Shown: piece by piece, positions 1 to 8,056 of the stretch | How the letters are laid out: each line of letters opens with the position of its first letter | Numbering within the stretch: the first letter of the stretch is position 1 | Assembly (NCBI RefSeq): GCF_900142915.1 | Contig: NZ_FRCM01000004.1 | Span: 248,001 to 312,000, forward strand | Length of the DNA: 64,000 nucleotides | DNA from: Mucilaginibacter sp. OK098 | GTDB lineage: Bacteria; Bacteroidota; Bacteroidia; Sphingobacteriales; Sphingobacteriaceae | Reading direction: 5' to 3' | Notes under the pieces: generated by a model | Told to the model about the DNA's origin: nothing | What the model saw: the letters and a program-made list of their open reading frames with translations, nothing else | Database searches by the model: none | Translations under genes and position numbers: made by a program

Positions 1-216
1 AGAATTGTTTTCATTTGCAAAACTTGTCGGGATGTTGGCGTGCTTTGAAAAATCATACTTAAAATAAGTATCAACTGAGCCTGAAAACACCAAAGGCGGA
101 TCAGGAACCGGTGCTGCAGCTTTACCGGTATCGGCCGGCATAGTGGTAGCCGCCTGGGCTTTAAAAGTTAAAAAGGAAGCAGCAAGTAAAGAAAAGAGTA
201 AAAGTTTTTTTTTCAT
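1..216 (-). CDS. Outer-membrane porin-like protein, N-terminal fragment (cut by window edge)
   Basis: The reading frame starts with ATG at 214-216 and runs off the left edge, leaving 72 residues. It opens with a clear Sec signal peptide (MKKKLLLFSLLAASFLTFKA, cleavage near QA-A) followed by a proline-rich linker and FSGSVDTYFKYDF. That last stretch resembles the first strand of OmpL-like beta-barrel porins (bbp2 type), which in Bacteroidota often sit next to amt. It lies downstream of amt on the same strand, so a diffusion porin co-expressed with ammonium uptake is plausible. The family call rests on one strand and on context; the secreted nature is clear. Confidence 0.6.
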   Translation of the reverse strand, partial: MKKKLLLFSLLAASFLTFKAQAATTMPADTGKAAAPVPDPPLVFSGSVDTYFKYDFSKHANIPTSFANENNS

Positions 217-350
217 GATAAGAGTCATTGAAATTGTTGAATTGGTTTGATTGATTGATTTGAATTTGTTAAAGCATAGATATCTCTATCCGAACTATTT
301 TAAATTTTAATTCAGCACTACATTAAGTAAAATAGTATTATTTATAAAGA

Positions 351-416
351 ACCCTTATGCGGCTGGTTGTTATGAGGATGGTAATTGCAGATTTAATTAA
401 CCAGCCACATAAGGGT
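351..416 (-). terminator. Long hairpin between amt and the porin gene
   Basis: Two 18-nt arms (351-368 acccttatgcggctggtt and 399-416) pair with a single G/A difference around a 30-nt loop. On the minus strand the stem is followed by a short T-rich run (ttcttta). It could partly terminate or stabilise the amt transcript before the porin gene. The pairing is visible; the function is inferred. Confidence 0.6.
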
Positions 417-431
417 ATATATTAAAAAAGA

Positions 432-2051
432 TTAAGCGGTAACTTTGGCACCTGTTTCAAACAAGCCGCTTAAGCTGATATCCTCTTCCTGCGGAGGATA
501 TACTTCAATTCCATGATCGAATACATCAAGGCCGCCAACACCGGCTTCGCCATGTTCTTCAACACGTAACCTCCACGGATTTGGCAATTTATTTATTATA
601 AACATCATTATAAAAGTCACTGCAAAAACTGCAATTGCAATAGAAAATGTTCCTATAGCCTGGGCAGCAAGTACACGCACACCACCACCGTAAAACAAAC
701 CAGTTACCGGTGCAGAATTATCAGCTCCTGTAGGGCCTGTTGCTCCAAATTGGCCGCTTGCAAACAAGCCTAATGAAAGCGTACCCCAGATCCCGGCTAA
801 ACCGTGTACAGAAACTGCACCAACCGGATCGTCAATACGGAACCACTCGAAGATATAAACGCCAGCAAACACAATAAAGCCTGCGACACCACCTAACATT
901 ATTGCACCAAGAGGGCTTACCCAGTAACAAGGGCAAGTAATAGCTACCAAACCGGCAAGACAACCATTAATGGTAAAAGCTAAATCAAATTTCCCTTTAG
1001 TTGGGCCCCACCATAATGCAGCAAGCATTGCTGTAAACCCAGCAGCGCAAGCCGCCAGCGTAGTATTTGCAGCAACACGGCCAATACCCTGGCCATCCAT
1101 AGCCGAAAGTGTACTGCCCGGGTTAAAGCCATACCAGCCAAACCATAATATAAAACCACCTACTGCGGCAACCAATAAGTTGTGACCTGGAGGCAATCCG
1201 CCTTTTTCTTTATTATCGCGGGCAAATATTCTTCCCAAACGCGGGCCTAATACTATTGCACCGGCCAATGATGCCATACCACCAATGGTGTGTACAACTG
1301 TTGAACCTGCAAAATCGCGGAAGCCCTGGCCTAAGGTAGGGAAGAAACCTCCCGTAGCCCCCATTGTAGCCAACCAACCATCCGGACCCCAGGCCCAGTG
1401 ACCGATTATTGGATAGATAAACCCTGTAATACCAATACTGTAAAGAATATCTCCGCGGAAACTGGTACGGCCTATCATAGCGCCCGAAACTATTGTAGAA
1501 CAAGTATCAGCAAATGCATACTGGAAAACCCAATGCGCTAAAACCGGGATACCTGTTGTTTCATAAGTTAACGGGGTATTTTGAAGGAAGAACCAGTTAG
1601 TGATGGTTTTTCCATCAGAACCTAATCCGCCCCAGCCGATAAATCCGTTACCGTGACCAAACATAAATGCGTAACCAATTGCATAAAATAAAATACCACA
1701 AAGGCAGGTATCAAAAATACACTCCATTAAAACGTTAACCGTTTCTCTTTTACGGGCAAAACCAGCTTCAAGCATTACGAAACCAGCCTGCATACCAAAT
1801 ACTAAAAAGGCAGCAACCAACGTCCATACTGTATTAACCGTGTTTATTAATGATGTTTCATGTGCAGTGTACACTTCGGCAGCAGCGTGTGCCTTTGTAC
1901 CAAAAATCCCTGGCAGAATCATCATAGCCATTACAATAAGCCCTAAGCCTATCATTTTTCCCGCAAAAATGGTTGCTCCAAGTTGCCATTTTTCTCGTGT
2001 CAGTTGTCGGACTGAACTAAGCAAGCCCTCTTTTGTCGATTTTACTTTCAT
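432..2051 (-). CDS. amt: Ammonium transporter, Amt/MEP/Rh family
   Basis: This is an inner-membrane channel for NH4+/NH3. The 539-residue product has the Amt core from about residue 66 to 510: an FADTCSTIVSGA segment, DFAGSTVVH carrying the first pore histidine (His254) and VSVHGLAGIWGT carrying the second (His416). An extra N-terminal stretch of about 58 residues holds a hydrophobic segment ending GTKAHA-AA, which looks like a cleavable signal peptide, as known for other Amt proteins. No GlnK/PII gene is adjacent. It is divergent from a type III glutamine synthetase across 546 bp and is followed by a porin, forming a nitrogen-acquisition locus. Confidence 0.95.
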   Translation of the reverse strand: MKVKSTKEGLLSSVRQLTREKWQLGATIFAGKMIGLGLIVMAMMILPGIFGTKAHAAAEVYTAHETSLINTVNTVWTLVAAFLVFGMQAGFVMLEAGFARKRETVNVLMECIFDTCLCGILFYAIGYAFMFGHGNGFIGWGGLGSDGKTITNWFFLQNTPLTYETTGIPVLAHWVFQYAFADTCSTIVSGAMIGRTSFRGDILYSIGITGFIYPIIGHWAWGPDGWLATMGATGGFFPTLGQGFRDFAGSTVVHTIGGMASLAGAIVLGPRLGRIFARDNKEKGGLPPGHNLLVAAVGGFILWFGWYGFNPGSTLSAMDGQGIGRVAANTTLAACAAGFTAMLAALWWGPTKGKFDLAFTINGCLAGLVAITCPCYWVSPLGAIMLGGVAGFIVFAGVYIFEWFRIDDPVGAVSVHGLAGIWGTLSLGLFASGQFGATGPTGADNSAPVTGLFYGGGVRVLAAQAIGTFSIAIAVFAVTFIMMFIINKLPNPWRLRVEEHGEAGVGGLDVFDHGIEVYPPQEEDISLSGLFETGAKVTA

Positions 2052-2597
2052 TGTTTGATTAGTTTAATTTAGTTTGATTGATTTATTATTTAGGTGAATT
2101 TGCAAAAACTTGAAATACTCATTAAAATGGACACAATTCGAATACTTTTTTATCAAATATTTAATAATTGTATCGTTTTTATAAATATTTCTATGAAATT
2201 ATGGATGAATTTTAACAAAAACAAATTTTTGAACAATAATTTAACATTAAAATCATCATTTTTATTAAAATTATAAATTTAGCCTAAAAAAACATGCTAT
2301 TTTTAAACATTTAACAACAAAAACATAAAACATTAAATTATCAATCATAAATCATTCAAATTTTATAAAACAAGTCAATTACAATCTATTATTTATTAAT
2401 TTTCCATCAAAAACCCGTCAAATCCACCTTAAAGCCTGGTTTTTTTGTTGAAAATACCGTACAAACACTCCTAAAAACCAAAATTTTACTGCATTTTAAA
2501 AAAAATAACACTTCTTTTGATATTTTTCAAAAAAGCATAACATATAATAAAGTATAATTTTAATTTTGAACTAAACCTTTATTTAAAATCTAGTTTC
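2052..2597. promoter_or_regulatory. AT-rich divergent control region between amt and glutamine synthetase
   Basis: This gap is strongly A/T-rich and contains no credible gene. A TAATTTTG sequence at 2561-2568 matches the Bacteroidota -7 consensus TAnnTTTG and lies 29 bp before the glutamine synthetase ATG, but in DNA this AT-rich a chance match is likely. No clear TTG -33 box accompanies it, and I could not pick out a convincing amt promoter. Shared nitrogen control is inferred from the arrangement only. Confidence 0.45.
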
Positions 2598-4772
2598 ATG
2601 AGTAATATTCGTTTTCAAGCTTTGCAGGCAGTGCTCACCAGGGGAATCCCCGAGGTAAAATTCCCTTCTCAAAAAATTTCCGATTTTTTCGGGGCAAATG
2701 TTTTCGATAAAAAGAAAATGAAGGAATATCTTTCGTCCGAGGCTTACCAGGGGATCATTAATTCTATTGATAAAGGCGAACCAATTCCGCGGGACATGGC
2801 CGAGCAGGTTGCCTCTGCCATGAAATCATGGGCAATGGGCAAAGGAGCCACACATTATACACACTGGTTTCAACCGCTTACCGGCTCAACCGCCGAAAAA
2901 CACGATGCATTTTTTGAACCTACCGGCGACGGTGGCGCTATAGAAAGATTTTCGGGCGATGCACTGGCACAACAGGAGCCTGATGCTTCCAGCTTTCCAA
3001 GCGGCGGCATCCGGAATACTTTTGAAGCCCGCGGCTATACAGCCTGGGATCCATCATCCCCGGCCTTTATTATGGCGCGCACTTTATGTATCCCTACCGT
3101 TTTTGTTTCATATACAGGTGAAGCGCTTGATTATAAAGTACCATTATTAAAAGCGTTGAATGTTTTAGACAAGGCGGCTGTTGATGTATGCCACTATTTT
3201 GATAAAAGCATTGAAAAAGTTAATGCATCATTAGGCATTGAGCAAGAGTATTTTTTGGTTGATATTGCATTATTTAATGCAAGGCCCGATCTGTATTTAA
3301 CCGGTCGTACCTTATTTGGCCATATGTCTGCAAAAAACCAGCAACTGGAAGATCATTATTTCGGATCTATCCCCGAACGGGTTTATGCTTTTATGCAGGA
3401 TATGGAAACTGAAGCCTTATTATTAGGCATCCCGTTAAAAACCCGGCATAACGAGGTTGCTCCTTCGCAATTTGAATGCGCACCTATATATGAAGAAATA
3501 AACCTGGCTATTGATCATAACCAGTTATTGATGGACCTGATGGACAGGGTTGCAAAACGGCACAATTTTAAGGTATTGCTTCATGAAAAACCTTACGCCG
3601 GCATCAATGGCTCAGGTAAGCATAATAATTGGTCGATGATAACCAATACAGGTAAAAATTTATTATCGCCCGGTAAAACACCAAAAAACAACCTGATGTT
3701 CCTTACATTTTTTGTAAACACCATCAGGGCGGTTTATGAGCATGCCGACTTATTAAGAGCATCAATAGCTTCTGTAAACAACGATCACCGGTTGGGTGCA
3801 AACGAGGCGCCTCCTGCCATTATCTCCATATTTTTAGGCAGCCAGCTAAGCGACGTGCTTGATGAGATTGAGACATCAAGGATCAGCAAAAAAATAAAAG
3901 AAGATGCCTTATTATGGCAGGGTATTCCAAAGATCCCGCAGATCTTAAAAGATAATACAGATCGTAACCGCACTTCGCCATTTGCTTTCACCGGCAATAA
4001 ATTTGAATTGCGTGCTGTTGGCTCATCGGCAAATTCAGCAAGCCCGATGACAGTTTTAAATCTTATTGTTGCCGATCAGCTTAAAAAATTCAAATATGAC
4101 GTTGATAAGCTTATAAAAAAAGGCGAGAAGAAAGATGTAGCCTTGCTGATTGTTATTAAAAAATATATTAAAGAATCAAAGAACATTCGTTTTGAAGGCA
4201 ATGGCTATAGCGAGCAATGGGAAATAGAGGCAGCAGAAAGAGGATTACCTAATATAAAAACCACCCCAAAAGCGCTTGATGCCTTGTTATCTGATAAAAC
4301 AGATTTCCTGTTTACTGATTCCGGCGTATTTACTAAACGGGAAGTACATGCCCGCCATGAAATTTTACTGGATAGCTTTTATAAAAAACTACAAATAGAA
4401 GCCCGCGTTATAGGTGAGCTTGGCATTAATGTTATTATACCTTCGGCCTTGGCTTATCAAAGCAAACTGGTTGAAAATGTGAGGGGATTAAAGGATATAG
4501 GCCTGGATAAAGAAACTTATAAGGCACAGCTAGATATCATCACAAAAATAGCTGAGCACGTTAATTCTATTAAATCAAATATTGAAGAGATGGTTAATGC
4601 ACGTAAAAAAGCCAATACTATTGAAGATATCCGCGATAAGGCCATTGAGTATGATGAAAAAGTAAAACCGTTCTTCCAGCCAATCCGCTATCATGTTGAT
4701 AAGCTGGAGCAGTTGGTTGATGACTCTTTATGGCCGCTGCCAAAGTTTAGAGAATTGTTATTTATAAAATAG
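2598..4772 (+). CDS. glnN: Glutamine synthetase type III
   Basis: It makes glutamine from glutamate, ammonia and ATP. At 724 residues it has the length of GSIII, not GSI (about 470). The N-terminus (RFQALQAVLTRGIPEVKFPS) and the block YTHWFQPLTGSTAEKHDAFF are typical of GSIII. Catalytic blocks are visible as NEVAPSQFECAPIYEEIN (glutamate/metal site), NGSGKHNNWS and the arginine-containing NRTSPFAFTGNKFELRAVGS. The helical C-terminal region after about residue 560 is the GSIII-specific extension. Divergent pairing with amt suggests joint regulation by nitrogen supply. No defect is seen. Confidence 0.96.
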   Translation: MSNIRFQALQAVLTRGIPEVKFPSQKISDFFGANVFDKKKMKEYLSSEAYQGIINSIDKGEPIPRDMAEQVASAMKSWAMGKGATHYTHWFQPLTGSTAEKHDAFFEPTGDGGAIERFSGDALAQQEPDASSFPSGGIRNTFEARGYTAWDPSSPAFIMARTLCIPTVFVSYTGEALDYKVPLLKALNVLDKAAVDVCHYFDKSIEKVNASLGIEQEYFLVDIALFNARPDLYLTGRTLFGHMSAKNQQLEDHYFGSIPERVYAFMQDMETEALLLGIPLKTRHNEVAPSQFECAPIYEEINLAIDHNQLLMDLMDRVAKRHNFKVLLHEKPYAGINGSGKHNNWSMITNTGKNLLSPGKTPKNNLMFLTFFVNTIRAVYEHADLLRASIASVNNDHRLGANEAPPAIISIFLGSQLSDVLDEIETSRISKKIKEDALLWQGIPKIPQILKDNTDRNRTSPFAFTGNKFELRAVGSSANSASPMTVLNLIVADQLKKFKYDVDKLIKKGEKKDVALLIVIKKYIKESKNIRFEGNGYSEQWEIEAAERGLPNIKTTPKALDALLSDKTDFLFTDSGVFTKREVHARHEILLDSFYKKLQIEARVIGELGINVIIPSALAYQSKLVENVRGLKDIGLDKETYKAQLDIITKIAEHVNSIKSNIEEMVNARKKANTIEDIRDKAIEYDEKVKPFFQPIRYHVDKLEQLVDDSLWPLPKFRELLFIK

Positions 4773-4773
4773 A

Positions 4774-4910
4774 CACTAATTGCACGAATTGTTTCGAATT
4801 TCACGAATTAGATTTGTGAAATCGAAACAATTCGCCTTTATTAAATTCGTGTCTCTTCTTTATTAGATTCGTGCAATTCGCCTAAATTCGTGACATTCGT
4901 GTTACTTAAT
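4774..4910. repeat. Attcgtg-word inverted repeat between glutamine synthetase and clc
   Basis: The left arm, about 4774-4812, carries cacgaatt/gaatttcacgaatt words. The right side, about 4813-4910, carries the reverse complement (aaacaattcg, aaattcgtg, attcgtgcaattcg, attcgtgacattcgtg). The right part overlaps the last 70 bp of the clc frame, so words encode its tail. Degenerate related words (tttcatgaatt) reappear near 6275-6300 at the other end of clc. Confidence 0.75.
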
Positions 4911-6238
4911 TCTTTTATATATTGAACCTTCAAGTGATCATAAAGCGAGTGCTTATCTATCAAGATAGATACCAGGCTGGCTATCATACCGGCTAATATT
5001 AGATGAAAGATAACATTATGACGGTCTGTCATTTCAAGCACCAATATCACCGATGTAAACGGCGAGCGGGTAACGCCGGTTAAAAAGCCAACCATCCCGG
5101 CTAAAATAAGCATGTTGGCATTATTGTCGGCTACTTTAAACCAGCTTGCTATTAATGAGCCTACGCTGGCACCGGCGCCAAGGGCAGGTGCAAAGATTCC
5201 ACCGGCCGCACCTGTGGTAAATGAAACCAATGTGCCGCCTATCCTTAATAAAGGTGTATACCATGCAACATATTTATCCGGCGTGAACAAGGTTTTTTGC
5301 ATAAGGTCCTTTCCTGATCCTAAAGCCCCCTTATCAACAAAAAACGCCAACGATACTAAAATAAGCGCGCATACTATTATGTATGCAACATGGTGCCAGC
5401 CAAATTTAAATCTGGCCTTAAAAGCAAATATAAATAGCACCAGTTTTGACATAGCGCTACCGCACAAGCCCGAAATAACAGCAACCAGGGCCACACCTAA
5501 AAATATATACCCCGATAGATTATCAACCTTAGGGTACCCCAAATACAAATATGGCCCCAAAAGTGCCTGTGCCGACAAGCCCGCAATAATAACTGATGAA
5601 AAAATAGCCGTTTTATAGTAGCTGAAATGCGTTTTGGTTAGCTCTTCAATGGCAAATACAATCCCGCCAAGCGGGGTGTTGAACGCAGCGGCCAAACCTG
5701 CAGCCGCACCGGTAACCATCATGTTTTTCTTTGCAATTTTTGGCCACCACTTTGGCAATACCTGGTACACAATTTTATATATGGAGGTTGCTATTTGGAT
5801 AGTAGGCCCTTCCCTGCCAATAGCACCACCGCCAACTGCCATAATCAGGCTTGATATTACCTTTACCACTATTATCCGGAATCCTAAAAGCTTATCAATT
5901 ATCCCGGTTGTTTTGGGCGATGAGATCTGGATGGCTGCCATAACCTGCGGGATGCCGCTGCCGCGTGCATAAGGCGAAAAGCGTTGCACCAGCCACCATG
6001 CCAATACAAAACATGCAGGCGATACAATAAAAAGCAACCAGGCATGATGGTTGAAAATAAACATGGTAACATCTTCGGCGGCTACAAAAAGCTTGGTATA
6101 TAATACCGCCGCCAGGCCCGTAATTATTGAAGCTATCCAGAAAGGGATAGCCTGCAGGGCATTCTTTTTTAAGTTTTCGTTGCGAATTCTGTCAAATGAT
6201 CGTTTTAGCTGAAGGCGGAACCAGGATATTATTTTCAT
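4841..6238 (-). CDS. ClC-family chloride channel/antiporter
   Basis: This polytopic membrane protein (465 residues) moves chloride. ClC selectivity motifs are intact: GSGIPQV near residue 93, GREGPTIQ with the gating glutamate at Glu143, and GGIFAPALGAGASVGS in the second half. The internal AIEELTKTHF matches the position of the proton glutamate of E. coli ClcA, so a Cl-/H+ antiporter is more likely than a passive channel. No CBS domains follow the membrane part. The last ~20 residues (VTNLGELHESNKEETRI) are encoded by intergenic attcgtg repeat words and are probably not a functional domain. Confidence 0.9.
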   Translation of the reverse strand: MKIISWFRLQLKRSFDRIRNENLKKNALQAIPFWIASIITGLAAVLYTKLFVAAEDVTMFIFNHHAWLLFIVSPACFVLAWWLVQRFSPYARGSGIPQVMAAIQISSPKTTGIIDKLLGFRIIVVKVISSLIMAVGGGAIGREGPTIQIATSIYKIVYQVLPKWWPKIAKKNMMVTGAAAGLAAAFNTPLGGIVFAIEELTKTHFSYYKTAIFSSVIIAGLSAQALLGPYLYLGYPKVDNLSGYIFLGVALVAVISGLCGSAMSKLVLFIFAFKARFKFGWHHVAYIIVCALILVSLAFFVDKGALGSGKDLMQKTLFTPDKYVAWYTPLLRIGGTLVSFTTGAAGGIFAPALGAGASVGSLIASWFKVADNNANMLILAGMVGFLTGVTRSPFTSVILVLEMTDRHNVIFHLILAGMIASLVSILIDKHSLYDHLKVQYIKELSNTNVTNLGELHESNKEETRI

Positions 6239-6304
6239 TAAGCGGTGAGGATGTTATTAGTAAACACAAATTTTCATGAATTATTTCAAATTTCATGAAT
6301 TGAA

Positions 6305-6508
6305 CTATTTAAATTCGCTGTTATTCGTAGAACTTGTATGGGAATAGATAACAGGGTAATGTGCTTCTTCAAATTTCTCAACCAGCAGACTTAAAACTTC
6401 AAGTTCATCCGAATTTGCAGAATCCTTTTTAATATTGGTTTGCATTAACTCATATACACGTTTTAATGCATCGTCATATTCAGCCTCCGTTTCAATTCGT
6501 TTTAACAT
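6305..6508 (-). CDS. Small HigA-like N-terminal domain protein lacking an HTH
   Basis: This 67-residue protein reads like the N-terminal segment of HigA-type antitoxin/regulators: I-ET-EYDDALKRVYELM, then DELEVLSLLVEKFEEAHYPV. In the full family a helix-turn-helix follows at this point. Here the frame ends 15 residues later (STNNSEFK) and no HTH or HigB toxin frame is next to it. It sits alone between clc and purM with its own start. It may be a real stand-alone small protein or a remnant. Family resemblance is from memory of the consensus. Confidence 0.6.
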   Translation of the reverse strand: MLKRIETEAEYDDALKRVYELMQTNIKKDSANSDELEVLSLLVEKFEEAHYPVIYSHTSSTNNSEFK

Positions 6509-6790
6509 AACTTATGGTTTTAGTTACCCACTCCTGATTGCATATATGGATTATCATTAAAGCTTGCTTCGCCGATTGGCTAGTAACACATTACAAACAT
6601 AGCAAGTTGCTAATGAAATACTACCTAATAAAACGAAGTTTGAGCAGTGACATCCACTGGATGCTTGTTTTTAACTATCCTGCAATGTAAATCAATTTTT
6701 ATTTTGCCTTATTTCAGGGATGCAAGGCTTTCAAAAAGAGATTTCCCTCTTAAAACTATGATCCATGAACTATGATCCATGAACAATAAT

Positions 6791-6798
6791 TATATTTG
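6791..6798 (+). promoter_or_regulatory. -7 promoter box overlapping the purM start region
   Basis: TATATTTG is a perfect match to the Bacteroidota -7 consensus TAnnTTTG and ends only 4 nt before the ATG at 6803. If used, transcription would begin at or next to the start codon, giving a leaderless message and excluding the upstream in-frame ATG at 6779. No clear TTG -33 element is visible. Confidence 0.45.
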
Positions 6799-6802
6799 CC
6801 CC

Positions 6803-7984
6803 ATGAATTCTTCGCAAAGGTATGATCAAAGAGGAGTGTCGGCCTCTAAGGATGATGTACATAATGCCATAAAAAATATTGATAAAGGGATTTTTCCAAA
6901 GGCATTTTGCAAAATAGTGCCCGATATTTTAACCAACGATCCACTTTACTGCAATATAATGCATGCCGACGGGGCAGGCACAAAATCGTCATTGGCCTAT
7001 ACTTACTGGAAAGAGACCGGTGATATATCTGTTTGGCGCGGAATAGCCCAGGATGCTATTATTATGAATCTTGACGACCTGCTTTGTGTAGGCGCTACTG
7101 ATAATATTCTTTTATCATCAACAATCGGCCGGAATAAAAATTTGATCTCTGGCGAGGTTATTGCAGCTATAATAAACGGAACTGAAGAGATCCTTGCCGA
7201 ACTGAGAGAAGCCGGCATAGGCATTTACTCCACAGGCGGCGAAACTGCTGATGTTGGCGACCTTGTACGCACCATTATAGTTGATTCGACTGTTACCTGC
7301 CGCATGAAACAGGCTGATGTAATTTCAAACCATCGCATCCAACCCGGTGATGTGATTGTTGGATTAGCATCATCCGGACAGGCATCATACGAAAAAGAAT
7401 ACAACGGCGGGATGGGCTCAAACGGCTTAACATCAGCCCGGCATGACGTTTTCAATAAAACAATTGCCGATAAATACCCTGAAAGCTATGACGCAGCTAT
7501 CCCCTACGAGCTGATCTTTTCGGGTAGCAAAAACTTAACCGACCTTATTGATACAGGTAACGGGCAAAGCGTTACAGCCGGCAAGCTGGTACTATCAGCA
7601 ACGCGCACCTACGCCCCTATCATTAAAAAAATACTGGATGGCTATCGCAATAGCATACACGGCATGGTTCATTGCAGCGGCGGCGCACAAACAAAGGTGC
7701 TGCACTTTATTGATAACCTGCATATTATAAAAGATAACCTGTTCCCTGTTCCGCCATTGTTTAACCTGATCCAGCAGGAATCAAAAACCAGCTGGCAGGA
7801 AATGTATAAAGTATTTAACATGGGGCACCGCATGGAGCTTTATGTTCCCGCAGAGATTGCTGATGAGCTGATAAAGATCTCCCAAAGTTTTGGGGTTGAG
7901 GCACAGATCATCGGCTGTGTTGAAGCTGCGGATAAAAAGCAGGTAACTATCCGCTCAGAGTTCGGGGAGTTTGTATACAACTGA
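6803..7984 (+). CDS. purM: Phosphoribosylformylglycinamidine cyclo-ligase (AIR synthase)
   Basis: It converts FGAM to AIR in purine synthesis. From MNSSQRYDQRGVSASK the product is 393 residues, the length of Bacteroidota PurM, which is longer than the E. coli form. Nucleotide-binding and active-site blocks are HADGAGTKSSLAYTYWKETG, NLDDLLCVGA and GGETADVGDL. I chose 6803 over the longer start at 6779 because family members begin near NRYNQRGVSASK, because the first eight residues come from an atgaac-type repeat and because a -7 box lies in that extension. It stands alone, followed by a bidirectional terminator. Confidence 0.93.
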   Translation: MNSSQRYDQRGVSASKDDVHNAIKNIDKGIFPKAFCKIVPDILTNDPLYCNIMHADGAGTKSSLAYTYWKETGDISVWRGIAQDAIIMNLDDLLCVGATDNILLSSTIGRNKNLISGEVIAAIINGTEEILAELREAGIGIYSTGGETADVGDLVRTIIVDSTVTCRMKQADVISNHRIQPGDVIVGLASSGQASYEKEYNGGMGSNGLTSARHDVFNKTIADKYPESYDAAIPYELIFSGSKNLTDLIDTGNGQSVTAGKLVLSATRTYAPIIKKILDGYRNSIHGMVHCSGGAQTKVLHFIDNLHIIKDNLFPVPPLFNLIQQESKTSWQEMYKVFNMGHRMELYVPAEIADELIKISQSFGVEAQIIGCVEAADKKQVTIRSEFGEFVYN

Positions 7985-8006
7985 TCTTAAAAAAAATATA
8001 AATAAT

Positions 8007-8035
8007 AAAGACCCGATCGATTTGACCGGGTCTTT
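8007..8035. terminator. Bidirectional terminator between purM and the repeat lipoprotein
   Basis: Arms aaagacccg (8007-8015) and cgggtcttt (8027-8035) form a 9-bp stem. It is followed by ttatt on the plus strand, and A-rich sequence precedes it, so the hairpin can serve both convergent genes. Confidence 0.8.
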
Positions 8036-8056
8036 TTATTGGTCTAGGTTGTTTTA

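Noticed and set aside
2094..2276. A 60-residue frame in the amt/glutamine synthetase gap
   Set aside because: It consists of AT-rich sequence rich in Ile/Asn/Lys/Phe with no motif; expected by chance in such DNA.
5112..5618. A 168-residue frame antisense to clc
   Set aside because: Antisense shadow of a conserved membrane protein gene; no motif or start context of its own.
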